In this document: piece after piece, positions 28,319 through 36,919 of the stretch | How the letters are laid out: the number at the start of each line of letters is the position of its first letter | How positions within the stretch are numbered: position 1 is the first letter of the stretch | Notes under the pieces: generated by a model | The model's input: only the letters and a program-made list of their open reading frames with translations | Databases searched by the model: none | Told to the model about the DNA's origin: nothing | Translations under genes and position numbers: made by a program | Origin: Pedococcus cremeus | Lineage (GTDB): Bacteria > Actinomycetota > Actinomycetes > Actinomycetales > Dermatophilaceae | Assembly (NCBI RefSeq): GCF_900111375.1 | Contig: NZ_FOHB01000004.1 | Coordinates: 248,001 to 312,000 of the forward strand | Length of the DNA: 64,000 bases | Direction of reading: 5' to 3'

Positions 28319-29887
28319 TCAGTTGAGGGGGCCGGTGACGGCTTCGGCTGCGGCGACGGCCCGGCCGCCGACGACGAGCTGCACCGCCGTCTCGATCTCG
28401 GGGGCGAGGAACCGGTCGGTGCCGGGGCCGGGGGCCCCGGCCTCGCGCAGGGCCCGCACGACCGCCCCCGTGGCGGGGCTCGGCTGCTCGGGAGCCCGCA
28501 GCTCGATGGCGCGGGCCGCGGTGAGCAGCTCGATGGCCAGCACGCGGGTGAGGCCGTCGATGGAGCGGCGCAGCTTGCGGGCCGCCGACCACCCCATGGA
28601 GACGTGGTCCTCCTGCATCGCCGAGCTCGGAATGGAGTCGACCGACGCCGGGGTGGCCAGCCGCTTCAGCTCGGAGACGATGGCGGCCTGGGTGTACTGC
28701 GCGATCATGTGGCCCGAGTCGACGCCGGGGTCGTCGGCGAGGAACGCGTGGAGGCCGTGGTTCCGGGCCGCGTCGAGGAACCGGTCGGTGCGACGCTCCG
28801 AGATCGAGGCGAGGTCGGCCGCGACGATGGCCAGGAAGTCGAGCACGTACGCCACCGGGGCGCCGTGGAAGTTGCCGTTGGACTCCACCCGGCCGTCGCG
28901 GGTCACGACGGGGTTGTCGACCGCGGAGGCGAGCTCGAAGCCCGCGACCTGCGCGGCATACCCGACGGTGTCACGCACCGCGCCGGCCACCTGCGGGGAG
29001 CACCGCAGCGAGTACGCGTCCTGGACACGGGTGCAGGCCTCGGTGCGATGGCTCTCGCGGATCCCGCTGCCCTGCATGAGCTTTCGCAGGTTCTCGGCCG
29101 AGAGCGCCTGACCCGGCTGGGGCCGCAGCTCGTGGAGGTCGGCGGCGAAGACGTCGTCGGTGCCGAGCTGCGCCTCGACGCTCATGGCGGCCGTGATGTC
29201 GGCGACCTGGAGCAGCTGCCGCAGGTCGGTGATGGCGAGCACGAGCTGGCCGAGCATGCCGTCGGTGCCGTTGATGAGGGCCAGGCCCTCCTTCTCCCGC
29301 AGCTCGACCGGCGTGATGCCGGCGGCGGCGAACGCCTCTGCGGTGGGCAGCCTGTCGCCCTGCGCGTCGCGGACGACCCCCTCCCCCATCAGGGCCAGCG
29401 CGCAGTGCGCGAGCGGGGCGAGGTCGCCCGAGCAGCCCAGCGAGCCGTACTCGTGCACCACCGGCGTGATGCCGGCGTTGAGCATGGCGACGTAGGCCTG
29501 CAGGGTCTCCTCGCGGACACCGGTGCGGCCGGTCGCGAGGGTCGAGATGCGCAGGAGCATGAGGGCGCGCACGACCTCGCGCTCCACCTCGGCGCCCGAG
29601 CCCGCCGCGTGCGAGCGCACCAGCGAGCGCTGCAGCTGGGCGCGCAGCTCGACCGGGATGTGCCGGGTGGCGAGCGCGCCGAACCCGGTGGAGACGCCGT
29701 AGTGCGGCTGGGCATCGTCAGCCAGGGACTCGATGACGGCGCGGCTGCGACGGACCTCGGCCAGCGCCTCGTCGGCGATGACGACGGTGGCGTCGTGCCG
29801 GGCGACGGCGACGACGTCGTCGAAGGAGACCGGGCCGGTGCCCACGGTCACCTCGGTGACCGGGCGGGTGGTGGTGCGAACGCTCAT
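28319..29887 (-). CDS. hutH: Histidine ammonia-lyase
   Basis: First step of histidine degradation: L-histidine to urocanate and ammonia. 522 residues. The self-made MIO cofactor forms from the tripeptide in YGSLGCSGDLAPLAH, here Cys-Ser-Gly rather than the commoner Ala-Ser-Gly, a variant also seen in actinobacterial enzymes. Other active-site segments are YGVSTGFG (about 55), LINGTDGM, and MQEDHVSMGWSAARK. No good ribosome site precedes the ATG at 29887. A perfect palindromic operator lies about 57 bp upstream. It is divergent from the TetR-MmpL operon. Confidence 0.96.
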   Translation of the reverse strand: MSVRTTTRPVTEVTVGTGPVSFDDVVAVARHDATVVIADEALAEVRRSRAVIESLADDAQPHYGVSTGFGALATRHIPVELRAQLQRSLVRSHAAGSGAEVEREVVRALMLLRISTLATGRTGVREETLQAYVAMLNAGITPVVHEYGSLGCSGDLAPLAHCALALMGEGVVRDAQGDRLPTAEAFAAAGITPVELREKEGLALINGTDGMLGQLVLAITDLRQLLQVADITAAMSVEAQLGTDDVFAADLHELRPQPGQALSAENLRKLMQGSGIRESHRTEACTRVQDAYSLRCSPQVAGAVRDTVGYAAQVAGFELASAVDNPVVTRDGRVESNGNFHGAPVAYVLDFLAIVAADLASISERRTDRFLDAARNHGLHAFLADDPGVDSGHMIAQYTQAAIVSELKRLATPASVDSIPSSAMQEDHVSMGWSAARKLRRSIDGLTRVLAIELLTAARAIELRAPEQPSPATGAVVRALREAGAPGPGTDRFLAPEIETAVQLVVGGRAVAAAEAVTGPLN

Positions 29888-29942
29888 GGAGACATTGCAG
29901 CGCTCGTTGCGCCGCCCGCGGCAGGCCGGCGGCGGCATACCG

Positions 29943-29956
29943 TCTCGGATCCGAGA
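29943..29956. promoter_or_regulatory. Candidate hut operator B (perfect palindrome)
   Basis: TCTCGGATCCGAGA is a perfect 14-bp palindrome upstream of hutH. It shares ACCGTCTC..AT..CGAGAT with the site upstream of the other hut operon (23381-23394). The conservation of both arms with variation in the two central-flanking pairs is what a dimeric repressor site would show. Confidence 0.65.
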
Positions 29957-30028
29957 TGTGCCCCTGCGACGCGCCCCTCCCCGGCGAGGACGGTGTCGGT
30001 CGACCCGCCCCCACCCACCTTCACTGAC

Positions 30029-30042
30029 GTGCAAGTTTGCAC
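30029..30042. promoter_or_regulatory. Candidate TetR operator
   Basis: GTGCAAGTTTGCAC is a 14-bp palindrome (GTGCAA-N2-TTGCAC) 31 bp upstream of the TetR gene. Its right arm TTGCAC could be the -35 box of the tetR-mmpL promoter. A partial second copy (GTGCAGATTTGG) begins at 30047. Its position predicts self-repression. Confidence 0.6.
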
Positions 30043-30073
30043 GGCAGTGCAGATTTGGTTACCGTCGTCTCCC

Positions 30074-30721
30074 ATGACCGCCCCGACCACCCGGCCCGCT
30101 CCCGACGGGCTCCGCGCTCGCAACAAGGCACGGACCACCGAACAGCTCGCCCGCGCGGCCTACGAGATCCTGCGCGAGCAGGGTTTCGAGGCGGTCACCG
30201 CCGACGCCGTCGCCGACCGGGCCGGCGTCTCCCGGCGCACCTTCTTCAACTACTTCCCGCGGGTCGAGCTCGTCCTGCAGGAGTCGGTGCGCGGCACCAT
30301 CGCCGACCTGATCGAGCGCTTCCACGGCCGGCCCCTCGATGAGCCGCTGCACGCGTCCCTTGACGCCGTGCTCGACGAGCCCTTCAGCGACGAGGTGCTC
30401 GAGCAGGCCCTGGTGATCTTCGGGCAGGCCCAGACCTCCGCCGCCGCACGCCACTACCTGCAGGAGGCGCGCGACCTCGAGGCCCTCCAGATCGCCGAGG
30501 CCCTGACCGATCGGCTGGGCTCGTCCGCCGACCCGCTCCAGGTCCAGGTCGTGGCCGACGCGCTGGTCGCCGCCGGCCACCGCGCCTGCGCCGTCTGGGT
30601 CGAGCGCTCCGGGGGTGTCCTCGACGACACCACCCGCGCCCTGCAGCTGACCCTGCTGCGCCAGGCCTACCAGCACCTGTTCACCGCCTTCGCTCCCGTT
30701 CCCGCTCCTCAGGAGTCCTGA
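30074..30721 (+). CDS. TetR-family transcriptional repressor of the MmpL exporter
   Basis: A 215-residue regulator. The helix-turn-helix is at about residues 20-65 (ADAVADRAGVSRRTFFNYFP), followed by the helical ligand domain. It is the first gene of a two-gene unit; the MmpL gene starts 3 bp after its stop. A palindrome overlaps the presumed promoter. There is no ribosome site before the ATG, so a short or leaderless transcript is likely. It probably represses the exporter until a ligand binds. Confidence 0.9.
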   Translation: MTAPTTRPAPDGLRARNKARTTEQLARAAYEILREQGFEAVTADAVADRAGVSRRTFFNYFPRVELVLQESVRGTIADLIERFHGRPLDEPLHASLDAVLDEPFSDEVLEQALVIFGQAQTSAAARHYLQEARDLEALQIAEALTDRLGSSADPLQVQVVADALVAAGHRACAVWVERSGGVLDDTTRALQLTLLRQAYQHLFTAFAPVPAPQES

Positions 30722-30724
30722 CCC

Positions 30725-33376
30725 ATGGCCACGTTCCTCTACCGGCTCGGCCGGCTCGCCGCCCGCCGCGCCTGGCTCACCATCGGCACCTGGCTCGCCG
30801 TGCTCGCCATCCTCGGTGGCCTCATGGCGGCCTTCGCCACCCCGCCCACGGCGCAGATCAGCATCCCGGGCGCGGGGTTCCAGACCGTGCTGGCGAAGCT
30901 GGGTCGTGAGATCCCGGCCGCTGCCGGCGGCATCGGCACCATCACCGTGGAGACCAGGGACGGGAAGGCCTTCACCGCCGACCAGCGCGCCGCCGTGGAG
31001 ACGACGATCGCTGCGTGGGAGAAGGCTCCCCACGTGCAGTCGGTGACCGACCCGTTCGCGAACCAGAAGCGCCTCGACGACGCCGCCGCGAAGGTCGCCG
31101 GCGCCGACCGGAAGCTTGCCACCGAGGAGGCCAACCTCGAGTTCGGCCACAACTTCCTCAACATGGGCGCCATCGACCTCGACAAGGCGCGGGCCGAGCT
31201 CGCCCGCCTCGAGCGCGCCGGCCAGGGCGACAGCGCCAGGGCGAACGAGCTGCGCTTCGAGATCCCCCACCGCGTCAAAGGGAACGCCGACCTCGCCGCC
31301 CGGCTGCGCGAGGGTGACCGCAAGATCGCCGACGCGCGCGCCGGGCTCGCCGTGGGGCAGCGCACGCTGGCCCTGAGCGACGGCCTGCGGTTCGTCAGCA
31401 CCGACGGCAGCGCGACGATGCTGCAGATCCAGTTCGACCAGTCCATCCCCCAGCTCGACCCGAAGGTACGCGCCGAGGTGCCCCGCATCGGCGAGCAGCT
31501 CGCGAGTGACGGCCTGCGCGTCGACTACAACTCCGACATCCTCCAGACCCGCAGCGTCGTCGGCGCGGGCGAGGTCATCGGCCTCGCGCTCGCCGGTGTC
31601 GTGCTGGTCGTCATGCTCGGCACCCTCGTCGCGGCCGGCCTGCCGCTCCTCGTCGGCCTCATCGGCGTCGGCGCCGGCCTGCTCGCCGCCATGGTGGCGA
31701 CCGCGTTCTTCGAGATGAACTCGATGACGCCGGCACTCGCGCTCATGCTCGGCCTCGCCGTCGGCATCGACTACGCGCTCTTCATCGTCAACCGGCACCG
31801 CCAGCAGCTGCTGCACGGCATGAACCTGCAGCACTCCATCGGCATGGCCACCGGCACCGCGGGCAACGCCGTGGTCGTCGCCGGCGTCACGGTCGTCATC
31901 TCGCTGGCCGCGCTGACGGTCACCGGGCTGCCGATCCTCGCCCAGATGGGCCTGGTGGCCGCCGGCACGGTGCTCATGACGGTGCTGGTCGCCCTCACGG
32001 TGACCCCGGCCGTGCTCAGCCTCATGGGCGAGCGGGTCCTGCCCCGCCGGACGCGGATCGCGCACGAGCGTCCGCAGCGTCGGTTCGGTCGTGGCCAGGG
32101 CCGCTGGGCCGTCCACGTCACCAACCACCCGGTGGCCGCCATCGCGCTGACCGTCGTCGTGATCGCCCTCATGGCGGTGCCCGCCGCCGCCCTGCGCCTG
32201 GGCCTGCCCGACGGCAGCAGCGAGCCCAAGGACTCCAGCGCCTTCCACTCCTACGTCACGATCGAGAAGAACTTCGGTCCCGGCGCCAACGGCCCCATCG
32301 TGGCGATGGTGACCCTCGACCAGCCGGTGGCCGCAGCCGACGTCTCCGCCCGCCAGCTCGAGGTCGGCGAGCGCATCAAGGACCTCGACGGCGTGCGCCA
32401 GGTGGTGCCGTTCGGCGTCAGCGCCGACCGCGACACCCTCGCCTTCCAGGTGGTGCCGAAGGAGGGCCCCACGACCGAGGCGACCGTCGAGCTCGTGCAC
32501 AACCTGCGCGAGCTGCGGAACGACCTGCCCGCCGGCGCCCACCTGGGCATCACCGGGCAGACCGTGGCCAACATCGAGATCGCCGAGCGCCTCTCGGCCG
32601 CGCTCCCGCTCTACGTCGCCATCGTCGTCGGCCTCTCCCTGCTGCTGCTCATGGCGGTGTTCCGCTCGGTGGTGGTGCCGCTGGTCGCCACGGCAGGCTT
32701 CCTGCTGTCCGTCGCCGCGAGCTTCGGCGCCGTCGTCGCGGTCTACCAGTGGGGTTGGCTCGGCGACCTGCTCGACGTCAGCCGGCCTGGACCGATCCTG
32801 CCCTTCATGCCGACGCTGCTCATCGGCGTGCTCTTCGGGCTCGCGATGGACTACCAGATGTTCCTGGTCTCCGGCATGCACGAGGCCCGCGCCCACGGCG
32901 AGGACGCCCGCACGGCCGTGCGCACCGGCTTCCGCCAGGGCTACCGGGTGGTCACCGCTGCCGCGATCATCATGGTCTCGGTCTTCGCGGGCTTCGTCTT
33001 CGCCCACCTGACGATGATCCGGCCCATCGGCCTCGGGCTGGCGGTCGGCGTGGCCGTCGACGCCTTCCTCGTGCGGATGACCCTGACCCCGGCCGCGATG
33101 CACCTGCTCGGTGACCGGGCGTGGTGGATCCCCCGCTGGCTCGACCGCATCCTGCCGAACCTCGACGTCGAGGGCGCCGGCCTGCGCCGCAGCCTCGCCG
33201 AGCGTGGGATCGCAGGCGACGGCGGGTATGCCGCGGAGCCCGGGAAGGTCGACGCCGCCCCCACCCCCGTGGGCGGCAACACCGACGCCGCCCCCGCCCT
33301 GGTGGGCGGGGACGGCGCGGAGACCTGGCACGACTTCGAGCGCGAGAGCGCTGGGGTCGGTGCTAGCCGGTCTTGA
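30725..33376 (+). CDS. MmpL/RND-superfamily membrane transporter
   Basis: An 883-residue exporter with the MMPL layout. After an N-terminal helix (WLTIGTWLAVLAILGGLM) comes a large extracytoplasmic loop (about 50-265) containing a helical region, a block of five to six helices (about 270-435), a second loop (about 490-620) and a second helix block (about 625-790). Conserved family motifs include GLAVGIDYALFIVNRHR and its counterpart FGLAMDYQMFLVSGMHE, with the intramembrane Asp-Tyr pairs used for proton coupling. The tail is Pro/Ala-rich. AGGAG lies 9 nt upstream of the ATG. Substrate unknown, perhaps a lipid or drug. Confidence 0.92.
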   Translation: MATFLYRLGRLAARRAWLTIGTWLAVLAILGGLMAAFATPPTAQISIPGAGFQTVLAKLGREIPAAAGGIGTITVETRDGKAFTADQRAAVETTIAAWEKAPHVQSVTDPFANQKRLDDAAAKVAGADRKLATEEANLEFGHNFLNMGAIDLDKARAELARLERAGQGDSARANELRFEIPHRVKGNADLAARLREGDRKIADARAGLAVGQRTLALSDGLRFVSTDGSATMLQIQFDQSIPQLDPKVRAEVPRIGEQLASDGLRVDYNSDILQTRSVVGAGEVIGLALAGVVLVVMLGTLVAAGLPLLVGLIGVGAGLLAAMVATAFFEMNSMTPALALMLGLAVGIDYALFIVNRHRQQLLHGMNLQHSIGMATGTAGNAVVVAGVTVVISLAALTVTGLPILAQMGLVAAGTVLMTVLVALTVTPAVLSLMGERVLPRRTRIAHERPQRRFGRGQGRWAVHVTNHPVAAIALTVVVIALMAVPAAALRLGLPDGSSEPKDSSAFHSYVTIEKNFGPGANGPIVAMVTLDQPVAAADVSARQLEVGERIKDLDGVRQVVPFGVSADRDTLAFQVVPKEGPTTEATVELVHNLRELRNDLPAGAHLGITGQTVANIEIAERLSAALPLYVAIVVGLSLLLLMAVFRSVVVPLVATAGFLLSVAASFGAVVAVYQWGWLGDLLDVSRPGPILPFMPTLLIGVLFGLAMDYQMFLVSGMHEARAHGEDARTAVRTGFRQGYRVVTAAAIIMVSVFAGFVFAHLTMIRPIGLGLAVGVAVDAFLVRMTLTPAAMHLLGDRAWWIPRWLDRILPNLDVEGAGLRRSLAERGIAGDGGYAAEPGKVDAAPTPVGGNTDAAPALVGGDGAETWHDFERESAGVGASRS

Positions 33377-33755
33377 CGGCCAGCACCGGGCAGGAGGCGT
33401 CGAGCAGGATGCGCTGCGCCACCGACCCGAGCAGCAGCTTGCCCACCGGTGAGCGGTGCCGGATGCCGATGACGAGCACGGACGCCTTCTCCTCCTCGGC
33501 GACGGCCAGCAGCGCCTCCGCGGCGTCGTTGCCCTCCTCGATCTGGCGCACCTCGAACGCGGTGCCCAGCTCGCCGAGGTCGCGGCCCACCCGGGCCAGC
33601 TGGTCCTGACCGGCGCGGTGGGCGTCGACGAGCACGTCGTCGCGCGACATGTTCACGACGAGCAGCCGTTCGTGCCTCCGCTTGGCCTCCTCGACCGCGG
33701 CGGACAGGGCCGCCTCGCCGAACGCGTTGGGCACGTAGCCCACCAGGACGGTCAC
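33363..33755 (-). CDS. Universal stress protein (UspA family)
   Basis: A 130-residue single Usp domain. The nucleotide-binding signature is a variant of G-2X-G-9X-G-S/T, seen as [19 protein letters not shown]. The N-terminus is [19 protein letters not shown]. The GTG at 33755 follows GGAGGTG and overlaps the tctA stop (GTGA), so it is translationally coupled as the fourth gene of tctC-tctB-tctA-usp. A Usp domain in a tripartite tricarboxylate transporter operon suggests a regulatory or ATP-sensing role for the transporter. Its 3' end overlaps the convergent MmpL gene. Confidence 0.88.
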   Translation of the reverse strand: MTVLVGYVPNAFGEAALSAAVEEAKRRHERLLVVNMSRDDVLVDAHRAGQDQLARVGRDLGELGTAFEVRQIEEGNDAAEALLAVAEEEKASVLVIGIRHRSPVGKLLLGSVAQRILLDASCPVLAVKTG

Positions 33756-35284
33756 ACCGACACCTCCGTCTTCGTCTCGACGTCGTGGAGGTCGCTGCCA
33801 CCACGACGAGCCTTGACCAGCTTGGCGACCAGCGGCCACGCGAGGGCGAGGACGATGAGCACGTAGCAGAACCAGGCCACCGGCCCGCCGACGAGGCCGG
33901 AGATGTCACCGCCGGTCAGCTGCAGGGAACGTCGTCCCTGGCGCTCGACGAGCGGGCCGAGGATGACGCCGACGATGAGGGGCAGCACCGGGAGCCCGAA
34001 CCGTCGCATCGCGAAGCCGAGGAGGCCGAGCACGAGCAGCAGCCACAAGTCGAACGGCTGGGAGTTCACGGCATACGCACCCATGGACGCGAAGAAGAGG
34101 ATGCCGGCGTAGAGGTAGGGCCGCGGGATCTGCAGCAGCTTGGCCCACGCGGGGGCCAGCGGCAGGTTGAGCAGCAGCAGCATCGTGTTGCCGACGAACA
34201 GGCTCGCGACGAGGGCCCAGACCAGTGCCGGCTCCTTGGTGAGCAGGAGCGGCCCGGGCTCGATGCCCCAGCCCTGCAGGGCGAACAGCATGATCGCCGC
34301 CGTGGCGTTGGTCGGCAGGCCCATGGCGAGCAAGGGCACGAGCGTGCCGGCGGCCGAGGCGTTGTTCGCCGCCTCCGGGCCGGCGACGCCCTCGATGGCG
34401 CCGTGGCCGAACTCCTCCGGGTGCTTGGAGAGCTTCTTCTCCGCCGTGTAGGAGAGCAGCGTCGGGATCTCGGCGCCACCGGCGGGGAGGGCTCCGAAGG
34501 GGAAGCCGAGGACGGTCCCGCGCAGCCACGGCTTCCACGACCGCGACCAGTCGCTGCGCCCCATCCACGGACGCCCGACGGGGATGACCTCGCCCGCCTT
34601 GCGGCGCAGGTGGGCGGCGACCCACAGGGCCTCGCCGACGGCGAAGATGCCGACCGCCACGACGACGACGTCGATGCCGTCCGCGAGCTGGGGCAGCCCT
34701 CCGGTGAGCCGCTGCTGGCCCGTGACGAAGTCGATGCCGACGAGGCCGATCGTGAGGCCGACCAGCAGCGACGCGAGGCCGCGGATCCTCGAGGCACCGA
34801 GCACGGCGGTGACGCCGGTGAAGGTGAGCAGGATGATCGCGAGGTACTCCGGGGCACCGAGGCTGATCGCGAACTTCGCGACCTGGGGCATGAGGAAGAC
34901 GATCCCCAGCGTGCCGATGGTGCCGGCGATGAACGACCCGATGGCCGACGTCGCGAGCGCCTGGGCGGCCCGCCCGGCCTTGGCCATCTTGTTGCCCTCG
35001 ATGGCCGTGACCACCGACGACGACTCGCCGGGGGTGTTGAGCAGGATCGACGTCGTCGAGCCGCCGTACATGCCGCCGTAGAAGATGCCGGCGAACAGGA
35101 TCAGGCCCTGCACGGGCTCGAGGTCCTGGGCGATCGGCAGGAGCAGGGCCACGGTCATGGCCGGCCCGATGCCGGGCAGGACCCCGACGGCCGTGCCGAC
35201 GGTCACGCCCAGCAGCGCGATGAGGAGGTTCATCGGCGACAGGACGTCGCCGAAGCCCCCGATGAGGCTGGTGATGTTGTCCAT
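33752..35284 (-). CDS. tctA: Tripartite tricarboxylate transporter, large membrane subunit TctA
   Basis: A 510-residue membrane subunit with about 11-12 helices that moves a carboxylate driven by an ion gradient. Family signatures are [17 protein letters not shown] (about 38-54), [21 protein letters not shown] and the second-half repeat [20 protein letters not shown]. It is coupled with tctB upstream (adjacent stop/start) and usp downstream. The substrate is unknown; a citrate-like or aromatic carboxylate is typical of the family. Confidence 0.95.
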   Translation of the reverse strand: MDNITSLIGGFGDVLSPMNLLIALLGVTVGTAVGVLPGIGPAMTVALLLPIAQDLEPVQGLILFAGIFYGGMYGGSTTSILLNTPGESSSVVTAIEGNKMAKAGRAAQALATSAIGSFIAGTIGTLGIVFLMPQVAKFAISLGAPEYLAIILLTFTGVTAVLGASRIRGLASLLVGLTIGLVGIDFVTGQQRLTGGLPQLADGIDVVVVAVGIFAVGEALWVAAHLRRKAGEVIPVGRPWMGRSDWSRSWKPWLRGTVLGFPFGALPAGGAEIPTLLSYTAEKKLSKHPEEFGHGAIEGVAGPEAANNASAAGTLVPLLAMGLPTNATAAIMLFALQGWGIEPGPLLLTKEPALVWALVASLFVGNTMLLLLNLPLAPAWAKLLQIPRPYLYAGILFFASMGAYAVNSQPFDLWLLLVLGLLGFAMRRFGLPVLPLIVGVILGPLVERQGRRSLQLTGGDISGLVGGPVAWFCYVLIVLALAWPLVAKLVKARRGGSDLHDVETKTEVSV

Positions 35285-35802
35285 CAGAGGATTCCCTGGA
35301 GGATGCCCGCGGGCAGGTTGACGCCGAGGCCGATGGCGAAGACGTAGAAGGTGATGAGGGACAGCGCGACTCCGGCCGCGAGGCCGCGGACGTGGTGGCG
35401 GTTGCCGAGGGCGAACGCCGAGCCCCAGAAGAGCAGGGCCCCGCTGATCACCCAGCCGAGCGGCTCGATGAGCACGGCGTTGAGGGCAAAGGACGCGATC
35501 AGCAGGCCGATGGTGCGCCAGTCGACGCTGGTCGACAGGTCGACGTCCTCGCCCTCCTCCGCCTCACCGGAGCCGCCGCGAGCGACGTCCATCGCGTAGA
35601 GGACCGCGACCACGAGCAGCAGCACCCCGAGGAGGATCGGCATGGGCTTGGGGCCCACGGGGTCGTTGCTGCTCGACACCGCGCCGATTCGGCTGGCGTC
35701 GAAGAGCACGTACGCACCGAGCAGTACCAGTCCTGCGCACAGGCCGTACTGCGCACGATCCTTGGTGCCGTGTCCCGTGTTCTCGGGGTGCTGCTGGCTC
35801 AC
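35284..35802 (-). CDS. tctB: Tripartite tricarboxylate transporter, small membrane subunit TctB
   Basis: A 172-residue protein with four hydrophobic helices ([57 protein letters not shown] and a final [19 protein letters not shown]) and an acidic loop ([10 protein letters not shown]) between helices 2 and 3. The GTG at 35802 overlaps the tctC stop (GTGA). It works with TctA and the periplasmic binding protein TctC. Confidence 0.93.
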   Translation of the reverse strand: MSQQHPENTGHGTKDRAQYGLCAGLVLLGAYVLFDASRIGAVSSSNDPVGPKPMPILLGVLLLVVAVLYAMDVARGGSGEAEEGEDVDLSTSVDWRTIGLLIASFALNAVLIEPLGWVISGALLFWGSAFALGNRHHVRGLAAGVALSLITFYVFAIGLGVNLPAGILQGIL

Positions 35803-36812
35803 GCCAGGCCCAGCTGCTTGAGGATGTCGGCGACCTGGGTGTCCTGCTCCTTGAGGAACTGGCCGAACTCGTCACCGGTGGCGAAGGCGTCGGTCCAGCC
35901 GCGCTTCTCCTCCTCGTCCTTCCACGCCTTGGAGTCGTGCATCTTCGTCAGGGCGTCGATCCAGGTCTTCTTGTCGGCCTCGGAGATGCCGGGAGGGGCG
36001 ACGATGCCGCGCCAGTTGGTGAACACCAGGTCGATGCCGCTGCTCTTCAGGGTCGGCACGTCCTTGAGCGCCGGGATCGGCTGCTCGCTGGTCACCGCCA
36101 GGACGCGCACGTCGCCGGCCTCGACCTGGTCGAGGAACTCGCCGAAGCCGCTGGCGCCGAAGGCGATCTTGTTGCCGAGCAGCGCCGGGAGGAGCTCACC
36201 GCCACCGTCGTAGGAGACGTAGGAGACCTGCTTCGGGTCGATGCCGACGGTCTTGGCCAGCTGCATCGGCAGCAGGTGGTCGGGGCCACCGGGCGAGGAG
36301 CCGCCACCGACGGCCAGCTTCTTCGGGTCCTTCTTCCAGGCCTCGACGAGCTGGTTGATGTCCTTGTAGGGCGAGTCCTTCGGCACGACGATCGCGCCGG
36401 CCTCCTCGATCAGCTTGGCGATCGGGGTGGTGTCGTTCAGGGTCGCCTTCGACTTCTGCGTGTAGGCCGCGCCCACGACGCCGAGGCCCATCTGCATGGC
36501 GAGCTTGCCGTTCTCCTTCTCGTTCACCGTGCGCTGGAGGCCGACGGTGCCACCGGCGCCGGGAAGGTTGAACACCTGGATGGGGGCGGTGATCTTCTCC
36601 GTCTCCATCACCTTCGCGGCGACGCGGGCGGTGGTGTCGTAGCCACCCCCGGGGGAGTTGGGGACCATCAGCTGCAGGCCGGTGGCCGGCTTGCCGTTGT
36701 CGGCGGACGCCGAGCCGGACGTGCCCTTGGCGGCGGTGGCACCGCACGCGCTGAGGGCCAGGGCGCCGGTGACGGCCAGGACGCCGAGCAGGGCGGAGGG
36801 GCGAGCTCGCAT
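35799..36812 (-). CDS. tctC: Tripartite tricarboxylate transporter, substrate-binding lipoprotein TctC
   Basis: Captures the carboxylate substrate outside the cell. 337 residues with a signal peptide ending in the lipobox LSAC, and the Bug-family signature PNSPGGGYDTTARVAAK (about 52-68) that forms the carboxylate-binding loop. Another conserved loop is NLPGAGGTVGLQR. The ATG at 36812 follows AGAGGT. It heads the tctCBA-usp operon and is divergent from a CitA/CitB-type two-component system, which most likely senses the transported carboxylate and switches the operon on. Confidence 0.94.
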   Translation of the reverse strand: MRARPSALLGVLAVTGALALSACGATAAKGTSGSASADNGKPATGLQLMVPNSPGGGYDTTARVAAKVMETEKITAPIQVFNLPGAGGTVGLQRTVNEKENGKLAMQMGLGVVGAAYTQKSKATLNDTTPIAKLIEEAGAIVVPKDSPYKDINQLVEAWKKDPKKLAVGGGSSPGGPDHLLPMQLAKTVGIDPKQVSYVSYDGGGELLPALLGNKIAFGASGFGEFLDQVEAGDVRVLAVTSEQPIPALKDVPTLKSSGIDLVFTNWRGIVAPPGISEADKKTWIDALTKMHDSKAWKDEEEKRGWTDAFATGDEFGQFLKEQDTQVADILKQLGLA

Positions 36813-36919
36813 CGTTGAGACCTCTTTCGCTTTTTCGTGGGAGAGCGGGATGATCGTCCTGCCCCTCAGGGAGATTCGTCCCGCTTGTGTCATCAGTGAA
36901 GGTTGAGTTCATAGTGGTC

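Noticed and set aside
28319-29887. HutH as an inactive enzyme because the MIO triplet is Cys-Ser-Gly
   Set aside because: The Cys-Ser-Gly form is known in actinobacterial histidine ammonia-lyases and the rest of the active site is intact.
26954-30721. A 1255-codon plus-strand frame antisense to hutU and hutH
   Set aside because: Only its last 215 residues (the TetR protein from 30074) are a real gene; the rest is the antisense shadow of hutHU.
30059-33331. A 1090-codon minus-strand frame opposite TetR and MmpL
   Set aside because: Rich in Arg, Gly, His and Asp without domains, and exactly antisense to a well-supported transporter.
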